From an uncultured Ruminococcus sp. (GTDB lineage: Bacteria > Bacillota > Clostridia > Oscillospirales > Ruminococcaceae), in the NCBI RefSeq assembly GCF_902762735.1, contig NZ_CACWPP010000001.1, forward strand, positions 1-34,612: a stretch of DNA of 34,612 nucleotides, read 5' to 3'. Shown here one piece after another: positions 1 through 7,068 of this stretch (positions within the stretch are counted from its first letter, which is position 1; every line of letters begins with the position of its first letter). The notes below the pieces were generated by a model. That model was given only the letters and a program-made list of their open reading frames with translations, made no database searches and was not told the DNA's origin. The position numbers were made by a program, and so were the translations under genes.

Positions 1-1
1 G

Positions 2-667
2 TTCAGAAAATCGCTGAAAGATGACTGGGGCATCGAGACCGATGACGAGGTAAAGGACGGTGCGCTGGTATTCCACACTGAGGGAATGGTGGTAGCTTGT
101 TCGCTGATGCCAAACCCTGTACCAAACAAAGAGGCTGAGGAATGCGCTAAAAACAACATAATGTGGAAAGACGGCGCAGAGGAAGTCGCAAAACATCAGG
201 CTCACGTTATGATGGCTGTTATGAACAAGTTCGATGCGATGGAACAGGCTCTTCTTTTTGCGAAGATAGCTTACAGTCTGCTTAAACTCGACAACGCCAT
301 CGGTATATACAAGAACCCCACTGTTTACGAGAAAAAGTTCTACATGCAGTTCGCTGAGAGCATAAAGCAGGGCGAGATGCCTGTGCCGATAATGCTCTAC
401 ACTGGCATGTATCTGGCTAAGGACGGTCTTTGCGCTTTCACGCAGGGCATGACTTTCTTCGGTAAGAACGAGCTGGAAGTGGTTGACAGCAAACAGCAGC
501 CCGACAAGGTCATCAGCTTTATGTTCTCGATAGAAGAGTATGTGCTGAGTGAAGATGTTGAGCTGAAAGACGGCGAAACTATCGGCTTTTCCGAAGAGCA
601 GAAACTCCCCATCAGCGTTGGAGACGGCATAAGCGTAAAGGGCATTACCGCAAAGATAGGGTTCTGA
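2..667 (+). CDS. DUF4261 domain protein, 5'-truncated
   Basis: The reading frame is open from base 2 through the left edge and ends with TGA at 665-667, so the true start lies outside the window. The visible part is about 221 residues. Its pattern (MPNPVPNKEAEE, then WKDGAEEVAKHQAHVMMAV, then a glycine-rich C-terminal third) matches what I know of DUF4261 proteins, which have no established activity. No signal peptide or membrane segment is visible in the part present. An internal ATG at 86 exists but has no ribosome site, and the coding pattern continues upstream of it, so I do not use it. The next gene starts one base after the stop, which suggests translational coupling. The family call is recognition from memory of conserved phrases, moderately sure. 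Confidence 0.75.
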   Translation, partial: FRKSLKDDWGIETDDEVKDGALVFHTEGMVVACSLMPNPVPNKEAEECAKNNIMWKDGAEEVAKHQAHVMMAVMNKFDAMEQALLFAKIAYSLLKLDNAIGIYKNPTVYEKKFYMQFAESIKQGEMPVPIMLYTGMYLAKDGLCAFTQGMTFFGKNELEVVDSKQQPDKVISFMFSIEEYVLSEDVELKDGETIGFSEEQKLPISVGDGISVKGITAKIGF

Positions 668-668
668 C

Positions 669-1322
669 ATGAATATCACCGAATACAAGGCGGCTATCTT
701 CGACCTTGACGGCACGCTGATACGCTCAAACGGTGTGTGGAGCGAGATAGACCGTGAATTTCTGGGCAAGCGCGGATTTGAAGTGCCTGCTGACTACTAC
801 AAAGCGGTGTCCACCAAAAATTTCCGCACTGCGGCAGTTTACACAAAGGAGCTTTTCGGGCTTTCTGACAGTATCGAGAGCATCATGCAGGAATGGCAGG
901 ATATGGCAGTCTACGAATACACCCATGTCATCGGTGAGGTAGACGGCGCGGTGGATTATCTGCGTTATCTTGCTGAAAAAGATGTGAAACTGGGGCTTGC
1001 AACTGCAAGTTCGGCAGCGCTGTATGCGCCTGTTCTGAAAAGGCTGGGCGTGTACGATCTGTTCGGCTTTTTTGCGACTACCGAGCAGGTCAAGCGCGGG
1101 AAAGGCTTCCCTGATGTGTATGAGCTTGCCTGCGAAAAGCTGGGTGAAATGCCCGAAACTTCGGTAGTGTTCGAGGACATCATTGAGGGCATACGAGGTG
1201 CAAAAGCGGGCGGTTTCAAGGCTGTCGCCTGCCTGAACGACCACTATGCCGCTGACCGCGATGCGCTGATAGCAGAGTCGGATATGCACTTTGAAAGCTA
1301 TCGGGAATTGCTTAAAATGTGA
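669..1322 (+). CDS. HAD-superfamily hydrolase, beta-phosphoglucomutase/phosphatase type
   Basis: A 217-residue cytoplasmic haloacid-dehalogenase enzyme, probably a small-molecule phosphatase or phosphoglucomutase-like protein. All four HAD motifs are visible: motif I FDLDGT with nucleophile D12 and acid/base D14; motif II around T112 in GLATAS; motif III K145 in RGKGFPDVY; motif IV E169-D170 in VVFEDI. A helical cap of about 75 residues sits between motifs I and II, as in subfamily IA. The substrate cannot be read from sequence. The ATG lies one base after the upstream stop, with no clear independent ribosome site, so translation is probably coupled to the DUF4261 gene. No clear terminator follows before the tRNA-Arg promoter. 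Confidence 0.88.
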   Translation: MNITEYKAAIFDLDGTLIRSNGVWSEIDREFLGKRGFEVPADYYKAVSTKNFRTAAVYTKELFGLSDSIESIMQEWQDMAVYEYTHVIGEVDGAVDYLRYLAEKDVKLGLATASSAALYAPVLKRLGVYDLFGFFATTEQVKRGKGFPDVYELACEKLGEMPETSVVFEDIIEGIRGAKAGGFKAVACLNDHYAADRDALIAESDMHFESYRELLKM

Positions 1323-1349
1323 ACTTTTTGTTAAATGTCATTTTCCCTA

Positions 1350-1378
1350 TTGACATCTCCGCTTATATATGCTATAAT
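1350..1378 (+). promoter_or_regulatory. Consensus sigma-A promoter of tRNA-Arg
   Basis: TTGACA at 1350-1355 and TATAAT at 1373-1378 are separated by exactly 17 bases, a full match to the sigma-A consensus. The start point would be near 1385, about 18 bases before the mature tRNA 5' end. Confidence 0.9.
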
Positions 1379-1402
1379 ATCAGAGTTGTAAGAATTCAAC
1401 AC

Positions 1403-1476
1403 GCGCCAGTAGCTCAGCTGGATAGAGTGACTGGCTACGAACCAGTAGGTCGGGGGTTCGAGTCCCTCCTGGCGCG
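1403..1476 (+). tRNA. tRNA-Arg (anticodon ACG)
   Basis: A complete cloverleaf folds by hand. The acceptor stem GCGCCAG (1403-1409) pairs with CTGGCGC (1469-1475). The D stem is GCTC/GAGT, the anticodon stem ACTGG/CCAGT holds the loop CTACGAA, and the T arm carries TTCGAGT. The anticodon ACG at 1437-1439 reads CGN arginine codons, with A34 expected to be edited to inosine. The discriminator is G1476. The 3' CCA is not encoded (CTTG follows), so it must be added by nucleotidyltransferase. It has its own promoter and terminator. Confidence 0.96.
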
Positions 1477-1486
1477 CTTGATGAAT

Positions 1487-1524
1487 ACAGGCACTTTGAA
1501 GTATTTCAGGGTGTCTGTTTTTTT
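1487..1524 (+). terminator. Intrinsic terminator after tRNA-Arg
   Basis: A 14-pair stem (1487-1500 with 1505-1518, including three G-T pairs) with a 4-base loop is followed directly by a run of T to 1524. It lies 10 bases past the tRNA. Confidence 0.85.
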
Positions 1525-1756
1525 ATGCTTGCCGTTCAAATGCAAGTCTAATGTAACGGGCACTGCTGTATCATCATTGAAAATAGCATCGCGCATCTCC
1601 CACGTTATCAAATTCACAAATTCGAAATCTTATCATCCAAGCTGTCAGCCGTATGTGAAAGCGGGCATTATCGGGAGTTTACAGCAGTCAACTTTAATAA
1701 CTGTCGGTCAGGTTTATTAACAATAAGTAAACTTTGATTTTTTGCAATAAAACCTA
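1525..1756. other. Intergenic stretch between tRNA genes
   Basis: No convincing gene, RNA or repeat seen. A short ORF running through the tRNA-Arg into this stretch has no ribosome site and is rejected. The stretch becomes AT-rich towards the tRNA-fMet promoter. Confidence 0.5.
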
Positions 1757-1785
1757 TTGACAATCAGCAAATGTTGTGCTATAAT
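1757..1785 (+). promoter_or_regulatory. Consensus sigma-A promoter of tRNA-fMet
   Basis: TTGACA at 1757-1762 and TATAAT at 1780-1785, 17-base spacer, perfect consensus. The tRNA begins 45 bases past the -10 box, so a 5' leader must be removed by RNase P. Confidence 0.9.
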
Positions 1786-1829
1786 ATACAAGTACTCAGC
1801 GAGAGGACAAAACAAAAAAAACAAAATAT

Positions 1830-1903
1830 CGCGGGATAGAGCAGCTTGGTAGCTCGTCGGGCTCATAACCCGGAGGCCGCAGGTTCAAATCCTGCTCCCG
1901 CAA
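1830..1903 (+). tRNA. Initiator tRNA-fMet (CAT)
   Basis: The anticodon CAT is at 1864-1866. Features specific to the initiator are visible. The first acceptor position is an unpaired C1830 opposite A1902 (the C1-A72 mismatch that allows formylation and blocks EF-Tu). The anticodon stem carries three consecutive G-C pairs (GGG/CCC) used for P-site selection. The remaining acceptor pairs GCGGGA/TCCCGC are intact. The discriminator is A1903 and CCA is not encoded. The body closely follows known bacterial initiator tRNAs. Confidence 0.97.
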
Positions 1904-1911
1904 TACATGTT

Positions 1912-1947
1912 ACGGCATCTGATAATTTCAGATGCCGTTTTCTTTTT
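1912..1947 (+). terminator. Intrinsic terminator after tRNA-fMet
   Basis: A perfect 11-pair stem (1912-1922 with 1928-1938), loop TAATT, then TTTTCTTTTT. Textbook Rho-independent terminator. Confidence 0.92.
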
Positions 1948-2183
1948 AACAGAATTATTCTCAATGAAAGTGCCGCGCCAAACCTGCTGACAGTCCATGA
2001 GCATTTTTATCAACAGAGATATTCGTGAGATACCGACTTGCGCAGAACGTTTTGAAGTCGGGCGCTTATCGGAGAAAAAAATCGCACATCTATACACAGA
2101 GAAACGTTCAGCTGTTCCGGTACAACATCTATGCCCTCATGCCTGCGGACGACCCGCTGAGAAAAAAGGTATATGATATAATG
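1948..2183. other. Intergenic stretch with possible decayed coding sequence
   Basis: No intact gene with a ribosome site. A 59-codon frame from ATG 1999 and an overlapping frame ending at 2237 both look partly protein-like (for example EKKIAHLYTE in one and DDPLRKKVYDIM in the other). This could be a small frameshifted remnant. Neither frame resembles a family I recognise, and chance is equally possible. Confidence 0.3.
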
Positions 2184-2222
2184 CAAAAAAAGAGAAAGCC
2201 TGCATACACCGTGTATGCAGGC
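2184..2222 (-). terminator. Terminator of the pilin-like gene
   Basis: A near-perfect palindrome at 2198-2222 (GCCTGCATAC arms, 10 or more pairs). Read on the minus strand, it is followed by TTTCTCTTTTTTT (2197-2184). It sits 46 bases after the stop of the minus-strand pilin-like gene. Confidence 0.88.
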
Positions 2223-2267
2223 AATACCCTTTCATAATATCTATAAAAATCTTCACCCTATACAATA

Positions 2268-2912
2268 TCAATAACCTGCGGGAGGACTCGGCCACAGCCT
2301 GTAACTCATGCCCGAGCCGTATTGACCGCTTGAATCTCCTGCCCAGACTTCAACAACATCAGTTGGCTTATTTTTGCTGTCAAGACGATATGCCACAAAC
2401 CATCTGTCGGTATTTTTGCCCTTGAATTCAGAGCTTCTCATGGGCGCTATCAGAAGTTCCCTATCGCCGCCATTTCTGGTGTTGCGCTTGTTTGCGCCCA
2501 TTATCATGTGTTTATGCGCATTCATAGCATCAGCAAAAGGTTCGGTCTGACGCTGAACGCCCTGCCACTTAGAACCGCCCAGACTGTTGCCCGACTTGTT
2601 GTTAACGTTTCCGTCAAGCCTTACCACCAGCCAGATGTCATATGTCTCTCCGTCCTGAGTAACTGTTTTCTTTGATGAGCTGCTGTGCATGTTGTAGAAA
2701 GATGCCTCAGCATCTGGGTCTTCCAGCATTATCTGCATAGCGCACTGCCCTATCAGCCTTGCTGTTTCTATATCGGCTTTTCGGTTCGCCTTTTTTACGT
2801 AATCAAGAACCGTTGGCACTATCACTGCCGCCAGCGCACCGATTATCCCGATAACAACTACAAGTTCAACTAATGTAAAGCCTTTTCGATTATAAGCATT
2901 TCTTTCCATCAT
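2268..2912 (-). CDS. Type IV pilin-like / pseudopilin protein (orphan)
   Basis: A 214-residue protein with a class III prepilin signal: a short basic leader ending in RKG, then FTLVELVVVIGIIGALAAVIVP with the invariant Glu at position +5 of the mature chain. Prepilin peptidase would cut after the Gly and methylate the Phe. The hydrophobic helix (about residues 12-38) is followed by a globular C-terminal domain of about 170 residues ending in a glycine- and proline-rich tail. No prepilin peptidase, assembly ATPase or other pilin is nearby, so it must use machinery encoded elsewhere. It has its own promoter and terminator, so it is a single-gene unit. Two adjacent ATG codons (2912 and 2909) could each start it. 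From established knowledge, related Pil-type proteins of Ruminococcus albus have been linked to cellulose adhesion, but that role here is inference. Confidence 0.85.
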   Translation of the reverse strand: MMERNAYNRKGFTLVELVVVIGIIGALAAVIVPTVLDYVKKANRKADIETARLIGQCAMQIMLEDPDAEASFYNMHSSSSKKTVTQDGETYDIWLVVRLDGNVNNKSGNSLGGSKWQGVQRQTEPFADAMNAHKHMIMGANKRNTRNGGDRELLIAPMRSSEFKGKNTDRWFVAYRLDSKNKPTDVVEVWAGDSSGQYGSGMSYRLWPSPPAGY

Positions 2913-3011
2913 AGTGATTCCCCGCCTTCACACACATTCAAATTACCATGTTTTGTAAACTATCGAAACTAATCCAACGATCATTTTTCTTTTGTTTTTT
3001 ATTATAAACAT

Positions 3012-3040
3012 ATTATACACTTTTTGTTAGGATTTGTCAA
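3012..3040 (-). promoter_or_regulatory. Consensus sigma-A promoter of the pilin-like gene
   Basis: On the minus strand, TTGACA (3040-3035) and TATAAT (3017-3012) are spaced by 17 bases. Transcription would start near 3005 and leave a leader of about 93 bases before the pilin ATG. Confidence 0.85.
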
Positions 3041-3254
3041 GTATATAGCTTATATACACAAATTTAACTATTATTTTTGTATATCCGCACAAATACTCGT
3101 TTCATATTTCACGCCAACTATCCAAATATTTAGTTTATTTAACGAAACTAATCCATGCTTTCAGCACTTGGCAAAGCAGAACAGAACAATGTTCATATTG
3201 TAAAAACGATAAACAATATAAAACGGCGTGACTTTAAGACGTGTACCCATATAG

Positions 3255-3292
3255 AAGATTTGCCCCGAAGCGTTCAAAAGCGCTTCGGGGCA
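3255..3292 (-). terminator. Strong hairpin, probable terminator of the acetyltransferase gene
   Basis: A perfect 12-pair stem (3261-3272 with 3281-3292) around an 8-base loop, built on GCCCCGAAGCG. It lies about 80 bases downstream of the minus-strand GNAT stop. The tract after the stem on the minus strand (AATCTTCT) is only weakly T-rich, so termination efficiency is uncertain. Confidence 0.5.
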
Positions 3293-3373
3293 TTCGCATT
3301 ATATACAGTAGCTAAGCTGATCAGAATTTGCGGTCGCAACAAAAAGCGATAGAAATTCCAATTTATGAAAAAT

Positions 3374-3892
3374 TTAATCTCTCACAGGGCATATCATCTG
3401 AAGGTCAAACGGTTCCTCTTCAGCAATTTCTTTTATAGGGTCACTTGCCAGGTTACTCCCCATTGCTCTGTAAAATGCGATCGTCTCCTCTGAAGAACAA
3501 GCAGATATGTACAAAGCTTCTGCACCGTTTTTTCTTGCTTCATCTTTCCCTGCTTCAAATAATCGTCTGCCAATGCCTTGTCCTCTGCATTCAGAAGACA
3601 CCTGCATCATATCAAGGATCATGTACGGACCATTTAGCTGCTTTAACAGACCTATAAAACCAACAACTTTATCATTTTCTAATGCTATGTATGTAATATG
3701 ATCATCGCTGCTTATTTGCTTTGCTACAGATCGCTTTTTGTTCAGATCCCAATCCTCGGTATATTTGCATTCAACCAATGAAAAGTCTCCGTCTATTCTG
3801 CGATATACCTTATTTACATCCTGTTTTCTGTTATATAAATCCAATGATTCTATACAGAAATTTGTATCTGATAATAATTCAATTTTAATCAA
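3374..3892 (-). CDS. GNAT-family N-acetyltransferase
   Basis: A 172-residue cytoplasmic acetyltransferase. The acetyl-CoA pyrophosphate-binding motif A is clear: R103-GQGIG-108, preceded by the beta-4 strand YMILDMMQVSSECRG and followed by the helix RRLFEAGKDEAR. A later strand/helix ALYISACSSEETIAFYRAMG fits motif B. The acceptor substrate cannot be read from sequence. The start codon is TTG at 3892-3890, chosen because a perfect AAGGAGG (3907-3901 on the minus strand) lies 8 bases upstream and no better ATG exists. The gene has its own consensus promoter just beyond the pnkp terminator. Confidence 0.88.
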   Translation of the reverse strand: MIKIELLSDTNFCIESLDLYNRKQDVNKVYRRIDGDFSLVECKYTEDWDLNKKRSVAKQISSDDHITYIALENDKVVGFIGLLKQLNGPYMILDMMQVSSECRGQGIGRRLFEAGKDEARKNGAEALYISACSSEETIAFYRAMGSNLASDPIKEIAEEEPFDLQMICPVRD

Positions 3893-4002
3893 ATGATAAA
3901 CCTCCTTATGTTATATGCTTTACTTTTTGGATTCATTTGCATTATTATCGTTTTCATACGCAACACCTCTTTCACGTTCGTAGCCGATTTATGTTAGTGA
4001 TG

Positions 4003-4031
4003 ATTATAGCACAATAACGCTGCGATGTCAA
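4003..4031 (-). promoter_or_regulatory. Consensus sigma-A promoter of the acetyltransferase gene
   Basis: On the minus strand, TTGACA (4031-4026) and TATAAT (4008-4003) with a 17-base spacer. The -35 box abuts the T-tract of the pnkp terminator, so the two transcription units are packed back to back. Confidence 0.85.
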
Positions 4032-4076
4032 TAAAAACACCATAGTATTTCTGACTTGAGATCAGAAATACTATGG
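4032..4076 (-). terminator. Intrinsic terminator of pnkp
   Basis: A perfect 15-pair stem (4040-4054 with 4062-4076) with a 7-base loop. On the minus strand it is followed by GTTTTTATT. It lies 70 bases after the pnkp stop. Confidence 0.85.
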
Positions 4077-4146
4077 CTTAATACTTCTATATCAGCGCCG
4101 CATATATAAGCCACGCCGTTTTGCATTCAAAATATCTATCCGAATA

Positions 4147-6720
4147 TCACAGTCTCGGGTCAACAGGCTCGCTCTCAAACGCAAGCACACCAAACGCACA
4201 TTCATGTACACGGTAGAGCGGTTCGCCCTTGACAAAGCGTTTCAGCGACTCTATTCCCAGCGAGAACTCCCTAAGTGCCAGCGAACGCTTGCGGTTCAGC
4301 GAGCGGACACGCAGTCGGGTCAGGTGAGCGGGTTCAAGGTATTCGGGACCGTAGATGATACGCAGATACTCTCTTCCGCGACACTTTACCGCAGGCTGGA
4401 GCAGTCTGCCGCCCTGCCGTGCGGTGTAAGTCTCGGGCTTGACCACCATGCCCTCACCGCCCGATGATGTCAGCGACAGCCACCAGTCAACACCTGCCTG
4501 CACACTTTCCTCATCTTCGGTATCAACGCAGAGATAGGGTGTTTCCATAAAAACAGGGTCTATGCCCGTTATGTACTTTCTTATATTCTCCATGTGCCAT
4601 ACATGCTTTTCCTCCGAGAACACCTTGCCCTCGACTGCAAGAATGTGGAACGGCGCGATGCGGAAGTCGTCGATGCTCTTCACCGTCCAGCAGTACTCGC
4701 GGTATGCCTTTACATAGCTGTGCATGTCGGTCAGCTTAGTCTTGTAACGGTCAAGCAGTTCGGCGGGGTCAACGTTCTGCCCCGATACTCTGCTGTCGAC
4801 TTCCCTTTCGAGGTTGACGCGCGTGCAGGCTTTTTCAAGAGCTTCAACCGCCGCCGAAAGGCTGTGTACGCCCGCGTTGCCTGTGGGGGCGTACTGCGAA
4901 CGTATAAGCCCCTGCGCCTTCTCAGACCAGGGCATGAGTTCAGTGTCAAGGCACACCCAGTCGGTATCAAAGTCAGCCCAGAAGCCTGTCTTTTCAAGTA
5001 CAGCGGCGAGCCTGTCCAGCAGAGCCGTTTCGATGGAGAGGTCATCAAAAAAGCGCCTGCCTGTGCGTGTGTAGATGATGCCCCTGCTCCCGTCCGTAAT
5101 GCCGAAGCGTTTCAGCGCAGTTTCGGCAGACCTGCAAAGCACTGTCACCGAACGTGAGCCCATGTGCTTTTTCTCACAGACCACATTCCTTATCCCACGA
5201 CTGCGGTAATACTCAAACGCTTTCAGCGGGTGTTCGAGGTATCCGTCAACATCGCTGGTTTCACACGGCGACATTGTGGGCGGCAGATATATCAGCCAGT
5301 GAGGGTCAGCCGCAAAGCGGGACATAGTTTCCAGCGCCGCCGCCGCATTGTTCTCCTGAATATCTATCGACGGGATAAGCTCGGTATTTATGTGGAGCTT
5401 TTTATTGAAGTCTCCTACTGTCAGCATATCGCCCATATCTTCATCAACAGGCTCATCAAGCGGTTTCACGGGCTCATAATACTGCGCCTGTGCGTCCACC
5501 GAGACTGTTTCCTTTTCGGGATAGCGCATAGCCGTCAGCTTGCCGCCGAACACACAGCCCGTGTCGATACAGAATGTGTTGTTCAGCTGTCTGACCTCTT
5601 TTCCTGCCACATGACCGTATACCACCATCGCTCTGCCGCGATAGTCAGCCGCCCAGTCAAGGCGCACGGGCAGACCGAAGCTATCCACCTCGCCTGTGGT
5701 ATCACCGTAAAGGCAGAATTCGCGCACCCGCGCAGAACCTCTGCCGATATACTCCTGTTTAAGACCTGCATGGGCGATCACCAGCCTGCCGTCATCGAGG
5801 ACATAGTGGCTTATCAGCCCGTCAAGAAACTCACAGACCTCATTTCTGAACTCCTCACTGCGTTCTTCCAGTTCAGCCACTGTCTTGTCAAGCCCGTAAG
5901 TCAGGTTTACATTCTTGCCGCGCAGGTACTTGACCAGCTTAACATCATGGTTGCCCGGAACTGCGATGGCATTTCCGCTCTTCACCATATCCATCACAAT
6001 GCGAAGTACATCGGCACTGCGTTCTCCCCTGTCGCAGAAGTCGCCTAAAAATGCGGCTTTTCTGCCCTCAGGGTGAGAGTATACACCATCTGTTCTGACA
6101 TAGCCCAGCTTATCAAGCAGAAGTTCCAGTTCGTCACAGCAGCCGTGAATATCGCCTATAATGTCGAAAGGACCATGTTCATCGCGCTTGTCGTTCCAGA
6201 GTTTCGTGCGCACCACTTCGGTATTTTCAAGCTGTTCGGGAGAGTTTATCACATACACAAACCGAAAGCCCTCGCGTTTCAGCCCTCTGATACTGCGTTT
6301 AACTTCGCGGCTGTGCTGGTGTATGACCCTTTCGGGCAGGTTTCTGTCGGGACGGGCTTTGTTGCGTTCAAGCATGACATCTTCGGGCATATTCAGCACT
6401 ATCGCCGCCGCGTGTACATTCTGCGAACGCGCAAGCTCGATGACCTTTTTGCGGTCATTCTGCCTGATGTTGGTGGCATCTATCACAGTCAGCTTCATGT
6501 TGGCAAGACGCTTTTCTGCCGCATAGTAAAGCAGGTCAAAAGCATCGCCCGAAGCGTTCTGATCGTTTTCGTCATCGCTGACCATTCCCCTGAAAAAATC
6601 GGAGGAAAGCACTTCTGTGGGCTTGAAATGTTTCAGCGCAAAACTGCTCTTACCCGAAGATGTTCCGCCCACCATAGCCACAAGGCAGGTCTCGGGTATC
6701 TCTATCTTATATTTATCCAT
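4147..6720 (-). CDS. pnkp: Polynucleotide kinase-phosphatase-ligase Pnkp (RNA end healing and sealing)
   Basis: An 857-residue three-domain RNA repair enzyme. N-terminal 5'-OH kinase: P-loop G18-x4-GKS25 and D41/R44 in SSDFFRG. Central metallophosphatase for 2',3'-cyclic or 3' phosphate removal: D190/H192 (GDIHG), D227 (GDFCDRG), N257/H258 (GNHD), H317 and H370. C-terminal adenylyltransferase: K518 in EKKHMGSR as the nucleotidyl-accepting lysine, GGEGMVVKP and QPAVKCRGREY as later motifs. Length and motif spacing match Clostridium thermocellum Pnkp, which needs Hen1 for ligase activation. I start at ATG 6720 because GGAAGGAAA lies 8 bases upstream. A GTG 39 bases earlier has no ribosome site. 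Downstream partner of hen1 (same strand), separated by 348 bases that include a mobile-type repeat. Confidence 0.97.
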   Translation of the reverse strand: MDKYKIEIPETCLVAMVGGTSSGKSSFALKHFKPTEVLSSDFFRGMVSDDENDQNASGDAFDLLYYAAEKRLANMKLTVIDATNIRQNDRKKVIELARSQNVHAAAIVLNMPEDVMLERNKARPDRNLPERVIHQHSREVKRSIRGLKREGFRFVYVINSPEQLENTEVVRTKLWNDKRDEHGPFDIIGDIHGCCDELELLLDKLGYVRTDGVYSHPEGRKAAFLGDFCDRGERSADVLRIVMDMVKSGNAIAVPGNHDVKLVKYLRGKNVNLTYGLDKTVAELEERSEEFRNEVCEFLDGLISHYVLDDGRLVIAHAGLKQEYIGRGSARVREFCLYGDTTGEVDSFGLPVRLDWAADYRGRAMVVYGHVAGKEVRQLNNTFCIDTGCVFGGKLTAMRYPEKETVSVDAQAQYYEPVKPLDEPVDEDMGDMLTVGDFNKKLHINTELIPSIDIQENNAAAALETMSRFAADPHWLIYLPPTMSPCETSDVDGYLEHPLKAFEYYRSRGIRNVVCEKKHMGSRSVTVLCRSAETALKRFGITDGSRGIIYTRTGRRFFDDLSIETALLDRLAAVLEKTGFWADFDTDWVCLDTELMPWSEKAQGLIRSQYAPTGNAGVHSLSAAVEALEKACTRVNLEREVDSRVSGQNVDPAELLDRYKTKLTDMHSYVKAYREYCWTVKSIDDFRIAPFHILAVEGKVFSEEKHVWHMENIRKYITGIDPVFMETPYLCVDTEDEESVQAGVDWWLSLTSSGGEGMVVKPETYTARQGGRLLQPAVKCRGREYLRIIYGPEYLEPAHLTRLRVRSLNRKRSLALREFSLGIESLKRFVKGEPLYRVHECAFGVLAFESEPVDPRL

Positions 6721-6801
6721 TTGTTCATTTCCTTCCGTTGTACTTCGGCTTTTCAGCACCGAACGCCGCGATGATTTCGCTTATCAGCCGAGTATTTATA
6801 T

Positions 6802-6985
6802 ATGTGATTATCCCGCTGATACACCAAAATAAACGATGTTATATCGGGAATTGAATACAGTTGGCGGTTATCTTTCCCCCGCCTGCGGCGGGGGAAAGAT
6901 TGCGGCGGGGGAAAGATAACATCAACTCAGTTTTTCCTCATTGATAAAGGTATTTTGCAGTGGTGTGTTAAGGGGATAACCACAT
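6802..6985. repeat. MITE-like inverted-repeat element, copy A
   Basis: Imperfect 24-base terminal inverted repeats (6802-6825 and 6962-6985, 19 of 24 positions match) bound a 184-base element. Both ends and about 35 internal bases after the left end resemble the element at 26185-26264. TTATAT flanks both ends (6796-6801, 6986-6991), a candidate 6-base target duplication. The interior has an added GC-rich segment (6867-6920) absent from the other copy. It contains no coding capacity for a transposase, so if mobile it is non-autonomous. Family unknown. Confidence 0.6.
6867..6920. repeat. GC-rich hairpin with duplicated 3' arm
   Basis: The arm 6867-6883 (GTTATCTTTCCCCCGCC) can pair with either of two tandem 17-base units (6884-6900 and 6901-6917), each carrying GGCGGGGGAAAGAT. 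The outer pairing extends to 6920 for a 17-pair stem. It lies inside repeat copy A in the hen1-pnkp gap. No T-run follows on either strand, so it is not an obvious terminator. Confidence 0.7.
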
Positions 6986-7068
6986 TTATATATCATATCG
7001 GTCCATCTGAGATGTGATCGGGGAAAATTCAGGAAACAGGCGCAAGATCGGCGTTTGCATCCGTATGC

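Larger units (their letters stand above)
2913..3373. other. Intergenic region between pilin-like and acetyltransferase genes
   Basis: A 461-base AT-rich stretch. It contains the pilin promoter (3012-3040) and a GC-rich hairpin (3261-3292). A 65-codon plus-strand frame at 3155-3352 runs through the hairpin, lacks a ribosome site and resembles no known protein, so I do not call it. Confidence 0.6.

Noticed and set aside
1319-1720. 133-codon frame across the tRNA-Arg gene
   Set aside because: Spans a tRNA and a terminator, so it cannot be a real coding gene.
3155-3352. 65-codon plus-strand frame
   Set aside because: Passes through a strong hairpin, has no ribosome site and no family resemblance.
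5164-6048. Long plus-strand frame (294 codons) opposite pnkp
   Set aside because: It lies fully antisense to a gene with clear catalytic motifs. High GC at third positions of pnkp keeps antisense frames open, and no ribosome site is present.
6867-6920. CRISPR-like or terminator reading of the GC-rich repeats
   Set aside because: Only two tandem units without spacers, and no T-run on either strand. It is a duplicated hairpin arm.
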